A stretch of DNA of 64,000 nucleotides from Ectobacillus antri (GTDB taxonomy: Bacteria > Bacillota > Bacilli > Bacillales > Bacillaceae_G): NCBI RefSeq assembly GCF_003852715.1, contig NZ_RIAV01000005.1, positions 62,001 to 126,000 on the forward strand, in the 5' to 3' direction. Below the pieces are notes generated by a model that was not told where the DNA came from, made no database searches, and worked only from the letters and a program-made list of their open reading frames with translations. Below, one piece after another: positions 1 to 7,719 of this stretch. The translations under genes were made by a program, and so were the position numbers. How positions within the stretch are numbered: position 1 is the stretch's first letter; every line of letters begins with the position of its first letter.

Positions 1-244
<244 letters not shown>

Positions 245-246
245 TC

Positions 247-275
247 AAGGGCTGTGTTTGATAAACACAGCCCTT
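247..275 (-). terminator. Hairpin terminator after glyA
   Basis: Two 13-base arms (AAGGGCTGTGTTT and its complement) are separated by three bases, 12 bp past the glyA stop. The U-tract on the minus strand is weak, so termination may be partial or Rho-assisted. Confidence 0.6.
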
Positions 276-286
276 TGAAAAAATTC

Positions 287-1528
287 TTATAATTCAGGAT
301 ACATTGGGAATTTCGCTGTTAACGCGTCTACACGTCGTTTCGCTTCTTCAAGCGCTTCTGGGTTGTCGTGGTTTTTCAGCGTAAATGCGATTAGAGATGC
401 AATTTCATCCATTTCCTCTAGTCCAAAACCACGCGTTGTAACCGCTGCTGTACCGATACGGATACCGCTTGTTACAAACGGGCTTGCTGGGTCAAATGGA
501 ATGGTATTTTTATTTACTGTAACACCTACTTCATCCAATACATGCTCCGCTACTTTACCCGTTAGGTTCAGATTGCGAACATCAATTAAGATTAAGTGGT
601 TGTCCGTGCCACCAGAAACAAGAGTCAATCCTTCTTTTTGCAAGCTTTCAGCCAAACGCTTTGCATTGTTTACAATGTTTTGTGCGTATGCTTTGAACTC
701 ATCTTGTAACGCTTCGCCAAATGCGACAGCTTTTGCAGCAATAACGTGCATAAGTGGGCCGCCCTGAATACCAGGGAAAATGGATTTATCGATTGCTTTG
801 GCAAACTCTTCTTTACATAAAATCATACCGCCGCGAGGACCGCGCAATGTTTTATGTGTTGTTGTCGTTACAAAGTCTGCATAAGGAACTGGGTTCGGAT
901 GCAAACCTGCCGCTACAAGACCGGCAATGTGCGCCATATCAACCATTAGGTATGCGCCAACTTCATCAGCAATTTCACGGAATTTCTTAAAGTCAATTTC
1001 ACGCGGATATGCACTTGCGCCGGCAACGATTAGCTTTGGTTTATGTTGCTTTGCTTTTTCTCTTACATCTTCATAGTTAATAACATGTGTTTCTGCGTCT
1101 ACACCGTACTCTACGAAGTTATATTGCACACCACTAAAGTTAACTGGACTGCCGTGTGTTAAGTGACCACCATGGGATAAATTCATGCCAAGCACTGTGT
1201 CGCCTTGTTTCAAAATAGTAAAATAAACAGCCATGTTTGCTTGTGCACCGGAATGTGGTTGTACGTTCGCATGCTCGGCACCGAAGATCTCTTTTGCACG
1301 ATCTCTTGCGATGTCTTCCGCTACGTCCACATACTCACAACCACCATAGTAACGCTTACCAGGATAACCCTCCGCATACTTGTTCGTTAAAATAGATCCT
1401 TGTGCTTCCATAACGGCTTCGCTAACAAAGTTCTCAGAAGCAATTAATTCAATTTTAGAACGCTGTCTTCCTAACTCGGCCATAATCGCTTGAAACACTT
1501 TTTCATCCTGCAACTTTAAATGCTTCAT
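287..1528 (-). CDS. glyA: Serine hydroxymethyltransferase
   Basis: A 413-residue PLP enzyme interconverting serine and glycine and loading one-carbon units onto tetrahydrofolate in the cytoplasm. The PLP lysine lies in [14 protein letters not shown] (about K226), and [13 protein letters not shown] and DMAHIAGL are family blocks. The reading frame stays open upstream to 1717, but the start [10 protein letters not shown] fits the family and has a GGGGGA ribosome-binding site. A sigma-A-like promoter lies about 150 bases upstream, giving a long leader. The neighbourhood (upp downstream, ywlG upstream) matches B. subtilis. Confidence 0.97.
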   Translation of the reverse strand: MKHLKLQDEKVFQAIMAELGRQRSKIELIASENFVSEAVMEAQGSILTNKYAEGYPGKRYYGGCEYVDVAEDIARDRAKEIFGAEHANVQPHSGAQANMAVYFTILKQGDTVLGMNLSHGGHLTHGSPVNFSGVQYNFVEYGVDAETHVINYEDVREKAKQHKPKLIVAGASAYPREIDFKKFREIADEVGAYLMVDMAHIAGLVAAGLHPNPVPYADFVTTTTHKTLRGPRGGMILCKEEFAKAIDKSIFPGIQGGPLMHVIAAKAVAFGEALQDEFKAYAQNIVNNAKRLAESLQKEGLTLVSGGTDNHLILIDVRNLNLTGKVAEHVLDEVGVTVNKNTIPFDPASPFVTSGIRIGTAAVTTRGFGLEEMDEIASLIAFTLKNHDNPEALEEAKRRVDALTAKFPMYPEL

Positions 1529-1675
1529 GAAAATCCCCCTTTTCGCTGAAAGAAACCAAGACTTTACGCATTTATATTCGTTGTAAATCTTAAAAACACG
1601 AATTATAAAGGCAAGATTCCTTTTAACATTCACATTTTTCAATTTTATTCTAACATGATTGTACTTAATAGTGAA

Positions 1676-1704
1676 AGAATAAATTCTACGAACAGAAAAG
1701 TCAA
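1676..1704 (-). promoter_or_regulatory. Candidate sigma-A promoter of glyA
   Basis: On the minus strand TTGACT and TATTCT are separated by exactly 17 bases. This lies about 150 bases before the glyA start and about 40 bases downstream of the CTATCGGCC array. A second weaker candidate (TTCACT-17-TAGAAT) lies a little closer to glyA. Inferred from sequence only. Confidence 0.5.
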
Positions 1705-1741
1705 AAGTGAAGTTCATCGTTAAAAAGATTTCATCGCACCT

Positions 1742-1902
1742 CTATCGGCCAAATTTCCTCTTCTATCGGCCGAACTTACCTCTCTATCGGCCAAATTCAC
1801 CTCTCTATCGGCCAAACTTGCCTCTCTATCGGCCGAACTTCCTCTTCTATCGGCCGATTTCCCTCTTCTATCGGCCAAATTTCCTCTTCTATCGGCCGAT
1901 TT
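1742..1902. repeat. CTATCGGCC array 1, eight copies at 21-bp pitch
   Basis: The nonamer CTATCGGCC starts at 1742, 1763, 1784, 1805, 1826, 1847, 1868 and 1889, an exact 21-bp pitch. The 12-bp linkers are pyrimidine-rich variants (AAATTTCCTCTT, GAACTTACCTCT and similar). A pitch divisible by three leaves open frames on both strands (heptads YRPNFLF or ADRRGNL). These are by-products: no ribosome-binding site supports them, and the second array in this window does not keep frame. The array lies between the glyA promoter and the terminator of a 46-aa gene. Confidence 0.95.
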
Positions 1903-1916
1903 CTCCAAACACTACA

Positions 1917-1944
1917 ATAAAAGCAGCCCGCGTTTGGGCTGCTT
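1917..1944 (-). terminator. Terminator of the 46-aa gene
   Basis: AAGCAGCCC and GGGCTGCTT pair around a six-base loop. On the minus strand the stem is followed by TTTATT. It lies just after the stop of the small gene at 1951. Confidence 0.85.
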
Positions 1945-1950
1945 TGCTAG

Positions 1951-2091
1951 TTATTTATGTTTAGATTGCTTGATCAACTGGTCACGTTCTGCGTTTGCTT
2001 GCATTTCGCGTGCAAATTCTGCATCTGCCTTTTTTGCGCCCGCTTTCACATTGCCGCCAAAACGTTGTAGTGAACCTTTATTTTGATTCAT
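1951..2091 (-). CDS. Small basic conserved-looking protein, 46 aa, unknown
   Basis: The frame encodes 46 residues starting MNQNKGSLQRFGGNVKAGAK and ending KQSKHK. Support: an ATG with a good ribosome-binding site (AAAGGATG, about 8 bases upstream), a proper stop, and a rho-independent terminator straight after. The product is hydrophilic, lacks Cys and Trp, has no membrane segment, and is rich in Lys, Ala, Asn, Gln and Glu, resembling minor spore proteins in composition. I do not recognise a named family. It stands alone between glyA and ywlG with its own terminator. Confidence 0.75.
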   Translation of the reverse strand: MNQNKGSLQRFGGNVKAGAKKADAEFAREMQANAERDQLIKQSKHK

Positions 2092-2170
2092 GTTTTCACA
2101 TCCTTTTTACAAGATGACTTAGTATGGGGCAAGAAGCGAAGTTTGCATGCTTAGCAATTTTCACCGCGCA

Positions 2171-2198
2171 AAAAAAGACTATCCGTATAGATAGCCTT
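2171..2198 (-). terminator. Terminator of ywlG
   Basis: Minus-strand stem AAGGCTATC/GATAGTCTT (one G-U pair) followed by seven U residues. It overlaps the ywlG stop codon. Confidence 0.85.
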
Positions 2199-2769
2199 AT
2201 TGACACGTAAATGATTCTTGCTTGACTGCATATACGGCACGGGCGCCGCCGATTAACTTCGGACGCGTATTCGCCATTGTGACGTGCGCATGACCAATCT
2301 GTTTTACACTCGTGCGAATGGGCACAGCTACATGTTTTAAATGCATCCCAATAAACGTATCGCCGATATCCATACCAGCATCCGCTTTAATGAACTCCAC
2401 AATCACAGGATCTTTGAGGTTATGATAGGCATACGTTGGGAGGGCACCGCCCGCTGAACGAACCGGCAACACTTCTACTTGCTCAAATCCGTGCTTGAGA
2501 GCCGTTTCTCTTTCTACAACTAAGGCGCGATTTAAATGCTCACAGCACTGAAATGCTAAAGCGATACCTGTACTGTTTTGAAATGAAAGAAGTTCCTTAA
2601 ACACAATCTCCGCAACTTCCATCGTCCCGGATGTACCGATACGTGAGCCAATAATTTCACTTGTACTGCAGCCTACCACAAAAATACTTCCTTCTTTTAA
2701 AAAAGCCTGTTCCTGAAAATCCGAAAGCGCTGTTTGTAATTGTTCTTTTAAATGCGCTAACTCATTCAT
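2197..2769 (-). CDS. ywlG: YwlG family protein (TIGR01440/UPF0340)
   Basis: About 190 residues with family blocks [24 protein letters not shown] (near the N-terminus), [18 protein letters not shown] and [17 protein letters not shown]. The biochemical function of the family is not known to me. I chose the ATG giving [10 protein letters not shown], about 8 bases after an AAGGAAG ribosome-binding site. An upstream GTG (2787) and a nearer ATG (2775) are in frame but badly spaced. It lies between glyA and rpiB-ywlE in the classic ywl order. Confidence 0.9.
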   Translation of the reverse strand: MNELAHLKEQLQTALSDFQEQAFLKEGSIFVVGCSTSEIIGSRIGTSGTMEVAEIVFKELLSFQNSTGIALAFQCCEHLNRALVVERETALKHGFEQVEVLPVRSAGGALPTYAYHNLKDPVIVEFIKADAGMDIGDTFIGMHLKHVAVPIRTSVKQIGHAHVTMANTRPKLIGGARAVYAVKQESFTCQ

Positions 2770-2915
2770 CGCCATTCTTCCTTTCACGGCATTTTGCAGA
2801 ACCGACTGTTTGATAGGTTCGGCGTTACACTGCCGATTCTAGAATATTTCATCAAATTATATCACGCTTGTGAAATGTAAGGAACAACTATTCATGGTGT
2901 TTTTTCTACAATGCA

Positions 2916-3353
2916 TCATGCTTCGTAATTTTTAATTTTACCAACTCGATGTTCATGACGTCCGCCTTCAAATTCAGTTGATAACCAAATGCGCGCAATA
3001 TCAAGCGCCAAGCCAGGACCAATCACACGCTCACCCATCGCAAGCATGTTGCTGTCGTTATGTTGTCTTGTCGCTTTTGCACTAAATGTGTCATGAACAA
3101 GCGCACAACGAACACCCTTCACTTTGTTAGCCGCAATCGACATACCAATGCCTGTACCACAAATTAAAATACCTCTGTCCACTTCGCCTTTTGCAACCAT
3201 CTCTGCTGCAGGAAATGCAAAATCAGGATAATCGACAGAGCCCTCACAGTTACAACCTAAATCTACATATTCAATGTTAAGCTCTTCCAATAATCTAATT
3301 ATTTCTTTACGAATATTGATTCCCCCATGGTCTGACGCTATAACTACCTTCAT
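2916..3353 (-). CDS. rpiB: Ribose-5-phosphate isomerase B
   Basis: 145 residues of the RpiB/LacAB family, interconverting ribose 5-phosphate and ribulose 5-phosphate in the pentose phosphate pathway. Visible are MKVVIASDHGG with the phosphate-binding start, ILICGTGIGMSIAANK with the catalytic cysteine, and RQHNDSNMLAMGERVIG near the C-terminus. The ribosome-binding site is GGAGGTG. ywlE lies 46 bp upstream in the same direction, so the two are probably co-transcribed. Related sugar isomerases (LacA/LacB) are a less likely alternative in this context. Confidence 0.93.
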   Translation of the reverse strand: MKVVIASDHGGINIRKEIIRLLEELNIEYVDLGCNCEGSVDYPDFAFPAAEMVAKGEVDRGILICGTGIGMSIAANKVKGVRCALVHDTFSAKATRQHNDSNMLAMGERVIGPGLALDIARIWLSTEFEGGRHEHRVGKIKNYEA

Positions 3354-3399
3354 CCTGACACCTCCACCATTTATACATAATGAAACATATCACTTCATA

Positions 3400-3837
3400 C
3401 TAGCGATTACTATGCTTTTTAATAAAATTTAAAATTAAATTTTCAAGTTCATCTCTCGTTTGTTGATACGTACGTAAAGAGCCTCCGAACGGATCTGAAA
3501 TATCACCTCTTGTACCAGAAGCCGCTTCAAATAGCGTACTAACTTTTTCTTTTATTTCAGGGAAATAGTGTAAAATTGTTTGCTTATGCCCCTCTGTCAT
3601 GGTTAGCACAATATCAGCCCAAAGCAACTGTTCCTCTTGGAGCTGTGATGCCTGATGCTCGATTGAAATTCCCTTTTCACTAAGCGCTTCTTTTGCATGA
3701 GCGGAAGCATCGCTACCATGTGCAGCATATACGCCCGCCGACTTTACCTCAAACACATCTTGACCGTGGTGTCTAAGTAATGCTTCTGCCATTGGACTAC
3801 GGCATGTGTTGCCCGTACAAACGAATAAGACACGCAT
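3400..3837 (-). CDS. ywlE: Protein-arginine-phosphate phosphatase (low-MW phosphatase fold)
   Basis: 145 residues. The P-loop CTGNTCRS (C7 nucleophile to R13) near the N-terminus and the acid loop ISDPFGG (Asp near 118) define a low-molecular-weight protein phosphatase. Threonine in the P-loop (GNTCRS) is the feature linked to phospho-arginine specificity in B. subtilis YwlE, which opposes the McsB arginine kinase that marks proteins for ClpCP. The start MRVLFVCTGN follows AAAGGAGG; the frame is open further upstream without support. rpiB follows after 46 bp. Confidence 0.93.
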   Translation of the reverse strand: MRVLFVCTGNTCRSPMAEALLRHHGQDVFEVKSAGVYAAHGSDASAHAKEALSEKGISIEHQASQLQEEQLLWADIVLTMTEGHKQTILHYFPEIKEKVSTLFEAASGTRGDISDPFGGSLRTYQQTRDELENLILNFIKKHSNR

Positions 3838-3920
3838 GTATACTTCCTCCTTTAGGTTATACTGTTTCTTGTAATTCAAACTACATAAAGTTTTCCTCCC
3901 CTTAGTATAACGCATATAAG

Positions 3921-3947
3921 AAAAGCTGTCCGCATTAGCGGACAGCT
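3921..3947 (-). terminator. Terminator of the ohrR-ohr operon
   Basis: A perfect 10-bp stem (AGCTGTCCGC) with a four-base loop, followed on the minus strand by TTTTC. It starts 6 bp past the ohr stop. Confidence 0.85.
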
Positions 3948-3953
3948 CCTGTA

Positions 3954-4373
3954 TTACTCGACTACTTTTAATTGTACATTCATATTGCCTCTTGTTGCTT
4001 TAGAGTAAGGGCAAACCTGATGTGCTGCCGCCACTAGCTGCTCTGCTTCTTCTCTAGATACACCCGGTACCTTTACTTCCAATACTGCCGCAAGTTCAAA
4101 GCCGCCATCTGTTCCTTTACCGATTGAAACATGAGCTGTTACCTCAGTGGTTCCAACACTTACACGCTTGGTACGAGCTACCAAGTTAAGCGCACTATCA
4201 AAGCAAGCTGCGTATCCTGCCGCAAATAATTGTTCCGGATTTGTCGCCTCTCCGCCAGGACCGCCAAGCGCTTTTGGCATTTTCACATCTAGGTTGATGA
4301 CGTTATCTTCAGACACAACCTTGCCGTTTCTTCCACCTGTTGCTGTTACTTTTGCAGTGTATAAATGTTCCAT
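3954..4373 (-). CDS. ohrA: Organic hydroperoxide resistance protein (Ohr/OsmC family)
   Basis: 139 residues. This thiol peroxidase reduces organic hydroperoxides in the cytoplasm. The two redox cysteines sit in the expected places: C57 in AAGYAACFDSALN and C121 in HQVCPYSKATRGN. The start MEHLYTAKVT has AAAGGAGA upstream; the longer open frame is not supported. It begins 4 bp after the OhrR stop, so it is the second gene of an ohrR-ohr operon. B. subtilis has OhrA and OhrB around ohrR, and I cannot say which this corresponds to. Confidence 0.95.
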   Translation of the reverse strand: MEHLYTAKVTATGGRNGKVVSEDNVINLDVKMPKALGGPGGEATNPEQLFAAGYAACFDSALNLVARTKRVSVGTTEVTAHVSIGKGTDGGFELAAVLEVKVPGVSREEAEQLVAAAHQVCPYSKATRGNMNVQLKVVE

Positions 4374-4377
4374 ATTG

Positions 4378-4827
4378 TTAGTCTCCTTTTTCATTGTATT
4401 GATGAATATTTTGTAAAAGCGAACGGCTTTGCTCCAATAACTTAGAAAAGTCAGCCGGAGAAACACCGCTTTGCTGCAGAAGAGATTCAGGAATACAATA
4501 CGCTTTTTCCTTTAATGCCTCTCCTTTTTCTGTCAATGCAATAAATACCTTACGCTCATCTGCGGAGGAACGCTCTCTCGTTACCAGTCCGCTTGCCTCC
4601 ATACGTTTTAGCATCGGTGTCAACGTACCAGAGTCTAAAAACAATTCATCTCCTAATTCCCTTACAAGAGAAGGTCCTTTATCCCATAACACAAGTAGCA
4701 CTAAATATTGCGGATACGTAAGACCCAATTCTTCTAAGTAGGGACGATATAAGCGCGTAATTTCCCGGGAACACGCATAAATCGAAAAACAAAGTTGATT
4801 TTCAAGCTTTAATATTTCCTTATTCAT
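4378..4827 (-). CDS. ohrR: MarR-family organic peroxide sensor/repressor OhrR
   Basis: 149 residues. The N-terminus ENQLCFSIYACSREI carries the peroxide-sensing cysteine (C13 here, equivalent to C15 of B. subtilis OhrR). A second cysteine five residues later (C18) is not in the B. subtilis protein as I recall it. The winged-helix part includes ELGDELFLDSGTLTPMLKRMEASGLVTRERSSADER. The start was chosen at MNKEILKLEN after GAGAGG; the upstream extension lacks support. The gene precedes ohr by 4 bp. Oxidation by lipid or organic hydroperoxides should release the operon; this is family knowledge. Confidence 0.94.
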   Translation of the reverse strand: MNKEILKLENQLCFSIYACSREITRLYRPYLEELGLTYPQYLVLLVLWDKGPSLVRELGDELFLDSGTLTPMLKRMEASGLVTRERSSADERKVFIALTEKGEALKEKAYCIPESLLQQSGVSPADFSKLLEQSRSLLQNIHQYNEKGD

Positions 4828-4847
4828 TTGTAGAAACCTCTCATTTA

Positions 4848-4876
4848 GATTGTGCACAACTAAATTTGACACAATC
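4848..4876 (-). promoter_or_regulatory. Candidate OhrR operator
   Basis: A perfect 7-bp inverted repeat, GATTGTG and CACAATC, with a 15-bp AT-rich centre. It starts 21 bp upstream of the ohrR start. Position and ATTGTG-type arms suit autoregulation, but the match to known OhrR sites is only partial. Confidence 0.4.
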
Positions 4877-4940
4877 ATAACAAACCTAGTATGTATCGTC
4901 AACTATTATGCCCGCGCTTTTTATCTTAATTCACTATATG

Positions 4941-4972
4941 AAAAAACACGCGATTCTATATAGAACCGCGCA
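4941..4972 (-). terminator. Terminator of crr
   Basis: Minus-strand stem GCGCGGTTCTA/TAGAATCGCGT with one G-U pair, followed by GTTTTTT. It lies 28 bp past the crr stop. Confidence 0.85.
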
Positions 4973-4999
4973 TGTATCAAGCAACAATACGTATTATTT

Positions 5000-5500
5000 T
5001 TACTTCTCAAGCGCTATCTTCATCACTTGTGTTGTACCTTTTTCAGCACGAATATCAAGTGATTTATCAACTGCGCCAAATGCATCCCCATTTGTGATTA
5101 CAATAGGTGTAATCGTACTTTTTGCTTTTTCAGAAATAAACGCCAGATCAAACGTAATCAATTTATCGCCTGCTTTTACTTGTTGACCTGTAGCGACATG
5201 CGCTTCAAAACCTTCACCATTTAAATTAACTGTTTCCAAGCCAACATGAATTAAAATTTCAAGTCCATTGCTTGATTTAATACCAATGGCATGTTTTGTA
5301 TGAAATAGCTGAACAACCTCACCATCGACCGGAGATACAACCACCCCCTCCTCAGGAACAATTGCAATACCGTCACCCATCATACGTTGCGCGAACACTG
5401 GATCCGGCACTTCTTCAATATTTTTAACAGCACCTGTAAGCGGCGCTACAACCCATTCTTCTTTTTTTGTTTTTGATAAACCAAATAATTTTTTTAACAT
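5000..5500 (-). CDS. crr: PTS glucose-type IIA component
   Basis: A stand-alone 166-residue EIIA-Glc domain. It accepts phosphate from HPr and passes it to sugar-specific IIB domains. The active-site pair is H70 (HTKHAIGI) and H85 (ILIHVGLETV, the phosphorylated one), and GDGIAIVPEEG and SPVDGEV are family blocks. It starts with ATG after AGGAGG and ends at a terminator, so it is probably monocistronic. No PTS permease gene is adjacent, so it may serve IIA-less permeases elsewhere. The symbol could equally be ypqE. Confidence 0.92.
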   Translation of the reverse strand: MLKKLFGLSKTKKEEWVVAPLTGAVKNIEEVPDPVFAQRMMGDGIAIVPEEGVVVSPVDGEVVQLFHTKHAIGIKSSNGLEILIHVGLETVNLNGEGFEAHVATGQQVKAGDKLITFDLAFISEKAKSTITPIVITNGDAFGAVDKSLDIRAEKGTTQVMKIALEK

Positions 5501-5641
5501 GTTACGTCCTCCTTTACACTTACTTTCATAAGTATAAAGTAATTTTGTTTCATTTTTCTACTTTGAGGATAATCGTCCAAAAATCTTAACAACTTTGTTC
5601 TATTTGTTTAAAATTTGCAATTTCAACAGATTTTAAAAATA

Positions 5642-5693
5642 GTTACTTGACAAAAGTAAGTAACAAAATTATTATTACTTACATAAAGTAAGT
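5642..5693 (+). promoter_or_regulatory. Sigma-A promoter with two TTAC/GTAA operators (YodB/CatR-like)
   Basis: A near-consensus promoter, TTGACA (5647-5652), 17-bp spacer, TATTAT (5670-5675), is covered by two inverted repeats. GTTACTT/AAGTAAC (5642-5664) spans the -35 and spacer; ACTTAC/GTAAGT (5677-5693) sits just after the -10. Arms of TTAC...GTAA type are, from memory, those bound by DUF24/HxlR quinone sensors such as YodB and CatR. CatR controls a DoxX-dioxygenase pair in B. subtilis, which fits the gene that follows. Confidence 0.75.
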
Positions 5694-5719
5694 TAATTAA
5701 CTTTTTGGAGGTTTTAAAT

Positions 5720-6109
5720 ATGTTGATGGATTTAGGGTTGTTGTTAATTCGTTTGTTTGTCGGAATTGTGTTTATGGGGCACGGTGCCCAAAAATTATTT
5801 GGCTGGTTTGGTGGCTATGGTCTAAAAGGAACAGGTGGCTGGATGGCATCAATTGGTTTAAAACCAGGCGTGTTTATGGCTTTTATGGCAGGTGCTACAG
5901 AGCTGCTAGGCGGATTTTTATTCGCAGCAGGAATTTTTACTTGGGCAGGTGCAATACTAATCGCAGGATCTATGCTAGTTGCTATTCTGACTGTACACGG
6001 TAAAAATGGATTTTGGATTACACAAAACGGATATGAGTACAATTTGATGCTAATTGTCGTCGTGATTGGGGTTGCCTTAATAGGACCAGGCGCTTACACT
6101 TTATTATAA
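5720..6109 (+). CDS. DoxX-family membrane protein (CatD/MhqP-like)
   Basis: 129 residues with four hydrophobic segments (about 5-25, 48-70, 73-92, 107-127) and the DoxX signature GIVFMGHGAQKLFGWFGG near the N-terminus. The start ATG was chosen because TTGGAGG lies 9 bases upstream. Close relatives (CatD, MhqP) are induced by catechol and quinones and work with ring-cleaving dioxygenases, possibly in thiol or quinone redox homeostasis at the membrane; the exact reaction is uncertain. It has its own strong promoter with twin operators, and a dioxygenase gene follows. Confidence 0.88.
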   Translation: MLMDLGLLLIRLFVGIVFMGHGAQKLFGWFGGYGLKGTGGWMASIGLKPGVFMAFMAGATELLGGFLFAAGIFTWAGAILIAGSMLVAILTVHGKNGFWITQNGYEYNLMLIVVVIGVALIGPGAYTLL

Positions 6110-6113
6110 CAGA

Positions 6114-6133
6114 TATCTCGAATTCAAGATTTT
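6114..6133 (+). promoter_or_regulatory. MhqR-type operator
   Basis: The sequence TATCTCGAATTCAAGATTTT is an inverted repeat with one mismatch in the arms. It closely matches the published MhqR box (tATCTcgaAtTCgAGATaaaa, from memory). It lies 5 bp after the DoxX stop and 19 bp before the dioxygenase start, so the dioxygenase-hydrolase-reductase genes can be induced separately from the DoxX gene. Confidence 0.75.
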
Positions 6134-6151
6134 ATAGAAGAGGTGAAGCAT

Positions 6152-7096
6152 ATGAAACACACAACAGGTATTCATCATGTAACAGCTATCGTTGGTAATC
6201 CCCAAGAAAACGTTGATTTTTACGCAGGCGTGTTAGGGCTTCGCCTCGTAAAGAAAACGGTGAACTTTGATGACCCTGGAACATATCATCTTTATTTTGG
6301 TAACGAGCAAGGAAGTCCTGGCACAATCATCACATTTTTCCCTTGGCCAAATGCCTACCAGGGTCGTATCGGTTCTGGGCAGGTTGGCGTTACCACATAT
6401 ATTGTTCCGAAGGGATCCCTCACGTTTTGGGAGGACCGCCTAAGCAAATTCGGGCTTGCAGTTACAAAATATGAACGCTTTGGGGAAACATATTTAGAGT
6501 TTGATGACCCACATGGCTTGCATTTGGAGATTACAGAACGCGAGGAAGGACCGAATAGTGCTTGGGCATTTGGAGGCGTCCCCGCCGCGCATGCAATTAA
6601 AGGGTTTGGCGGCGCTGTCCTATTAAGTGCCGATCCCCTTAGGACGATGCGCGTTCTGACAGAAGTGATGGGACTTACGCGAGTTGGTGAAGAAGGTGAC
6701 TTCATTCGGTTCCGCGCATCGGGAGACCTTGGCAATATTATTGATGTCAAGCAAACCACAATGGCCCCAGGACGCATGGGCGTGGGCACAGTCCACCATA
6801 TCGCTTGGCGCGCCGATGATTTTGCCGACCACGAGGCATGGCGTGAACATGTGAGTGCGCACGGTCATCAAGTCACACCGATTGTGGACCGTCAGTATTT
6901 TAATGCAATTTACTTCCGAGAGCCAGGCGCGATTTTATTTGAGATTGCGACAGATCCGCCAGGCTTCCTGCATAACGAACCGTTTGAACAGCTTGGCGAA
7001 ACACTTCTGTTACCACCATGGCTTGAGCCAAAACGTGCTGAGCTAGAGCGCATCCTATTGCCAGCTGAGGTACGTGTACTGAAGGAGGACCTATGA
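6152..7096 (+). CDS. Ring-cleaving (extradiol-type) dioxygenase, MhqO/MhqE family
   Basis: 314 residues made of two vicinal-oxygen-chelate halves. The first begins GIHHVTAIVGNPQENVDFYAGVLGLRLVKKTVNFDD, the second contains GVGTVHHIAWRADDFADHE. Metal ligands are likely H in GIHHVTAI, H in VHHIAW, and E in ILFEIATDPPGF. The family opens hydroquinone or catechol rings during quinone detoxification. The ATG at 6152 follows AGAGGTG; an in-frame GTG (6143) lies inside that site. The stop overlaps the MhqD-like start by 4 bp (ATGA), so the two are translationally coupled. An MhqR box lies immediately upstream. Confidence 0.92.
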   Translation: MKHTTGIHHVTAIVGNPQENVDFYAGVLGLRLVKKTVNFDDPGTYHLYFGNEQGSPGTIITFFPWPNAYQGRIGSGQVGVTTYIVPKGSLTFWEDRLSKFGLAVTKYERFGETYLEFDDPHGLHLEITEREEGPNSAWAFGGVPAAHAIKGFGGAVLLSADPLRTMRVLTEVMGLTRVGEEGDFIRFRASGDLGNIIDVKQTTMAPGRMGVGTVHHIAWRADDFADHEAWREHVSAHGHQVTPIVDRQYFNAIYFREPGAILFEIATDPPGFLHNEPFEQLGETLLLPPWLEPKRAELERILLPAEVRVLKEDL

Positions 7097-7701
7097 TGAA
7101 GCATATTTATAAACAAGGAGCGGATACCTCCGCTCCTACCCTGTTGTTGTTACACGGTACAGGCGGCACAGAGACAGATTTACTGCCTCTAGCCAATCTT
7201 ATCGCGCCGTCTTATAGTATACTAAGTGTACGTGGGAATGTATTGGAAAACGGCATGCCACGCTTTTTTAGACGCTTAGCAGAAGGCGTATTTGACGAAG
7301 AAGATTTGGTGTTTCGCACAAAAGAGTTACATGACTTTTTAGAAGAGGCGGCACAGCGGTACGGCTTTAACAGAAACAATATGATTGCTGTCGGCTATTC
7401 CAACGGTGCTAACATTGCTGGAAGTCTGCTTTTTCATTATCAAAATGCCCTAAAAGGCGCAATCCTTCACCATCCGATGGTGCCGCGCCGCGGGATTCCT
7501 TTGCCAGACCTTGCGGGAACCCCTGTCTTCATCAGTGCTGGCACAAATGATCCAATCTGTCCGTCGCAGGAAACAACAGAATTAGAAGCCCTGCTGACAG
7601 ATGCCGGCGCAAACGTACATGTACATTGGGAAAGCTTCGGGCACCAGCTGACACGAAGTGAAGTAGAAGCCGCCAAGACGTGGCTACAAAAAAACAAATA
7701 G
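7093..7701 (+). CDS. mhqD: Alpha/beta-hydrolase (carboxylesterase), MhqD-like
   Basis: 202 residues with the hydrolase triad visible: nucleophile S103 in GYSNGAN, acid D153 in SAGTNDPIC and H184 in SFGHQLT, plus an oxyanion block LLLHGTGGTETDLLPLA near the N-terminus. Relatives (YodD/MhqD, phospholipase/carboxylesterase family) are induced by methyl-hydroquinone and catechol together with the dioxygenase. The start overlaps the dioxygenase stop. Two consecutive ATGs occur; GGAGG is better spaced for the second (7096). The natural substrate is not known. Confidence 0.93.
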   Translation: MMKHIYKQGADTSAPTLLLLHGTGGTETDLLPLANLIAPSYSILSVRGNVLENGMPRFFRRLAEGVFDEEDLVFRTKELHDFLEEAAQRYGFNRNNMIAVGYSNGANIAGSLLFHYQNALKGAILHHPMVPRRGIPLPDLAGTPVFISAGTNDPICPSQETTELEALLTDAGANVHVHWESFGHQLTRSEVEAAKTWLQKNK

Positions 7702-7719
7702 TACAGAGGAGGAAGTGTT

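Noticed and set aside
1707-1964. Open frames on both strands coding for heptad-repeat proteins (YRPNFLF and ADRRGNL types)
   Set aside because: They are by-products of a 21-bp DNA repeat. There is no ribosome-binding site, and the sister array at 42140 breaks frame with 20-bp steps.
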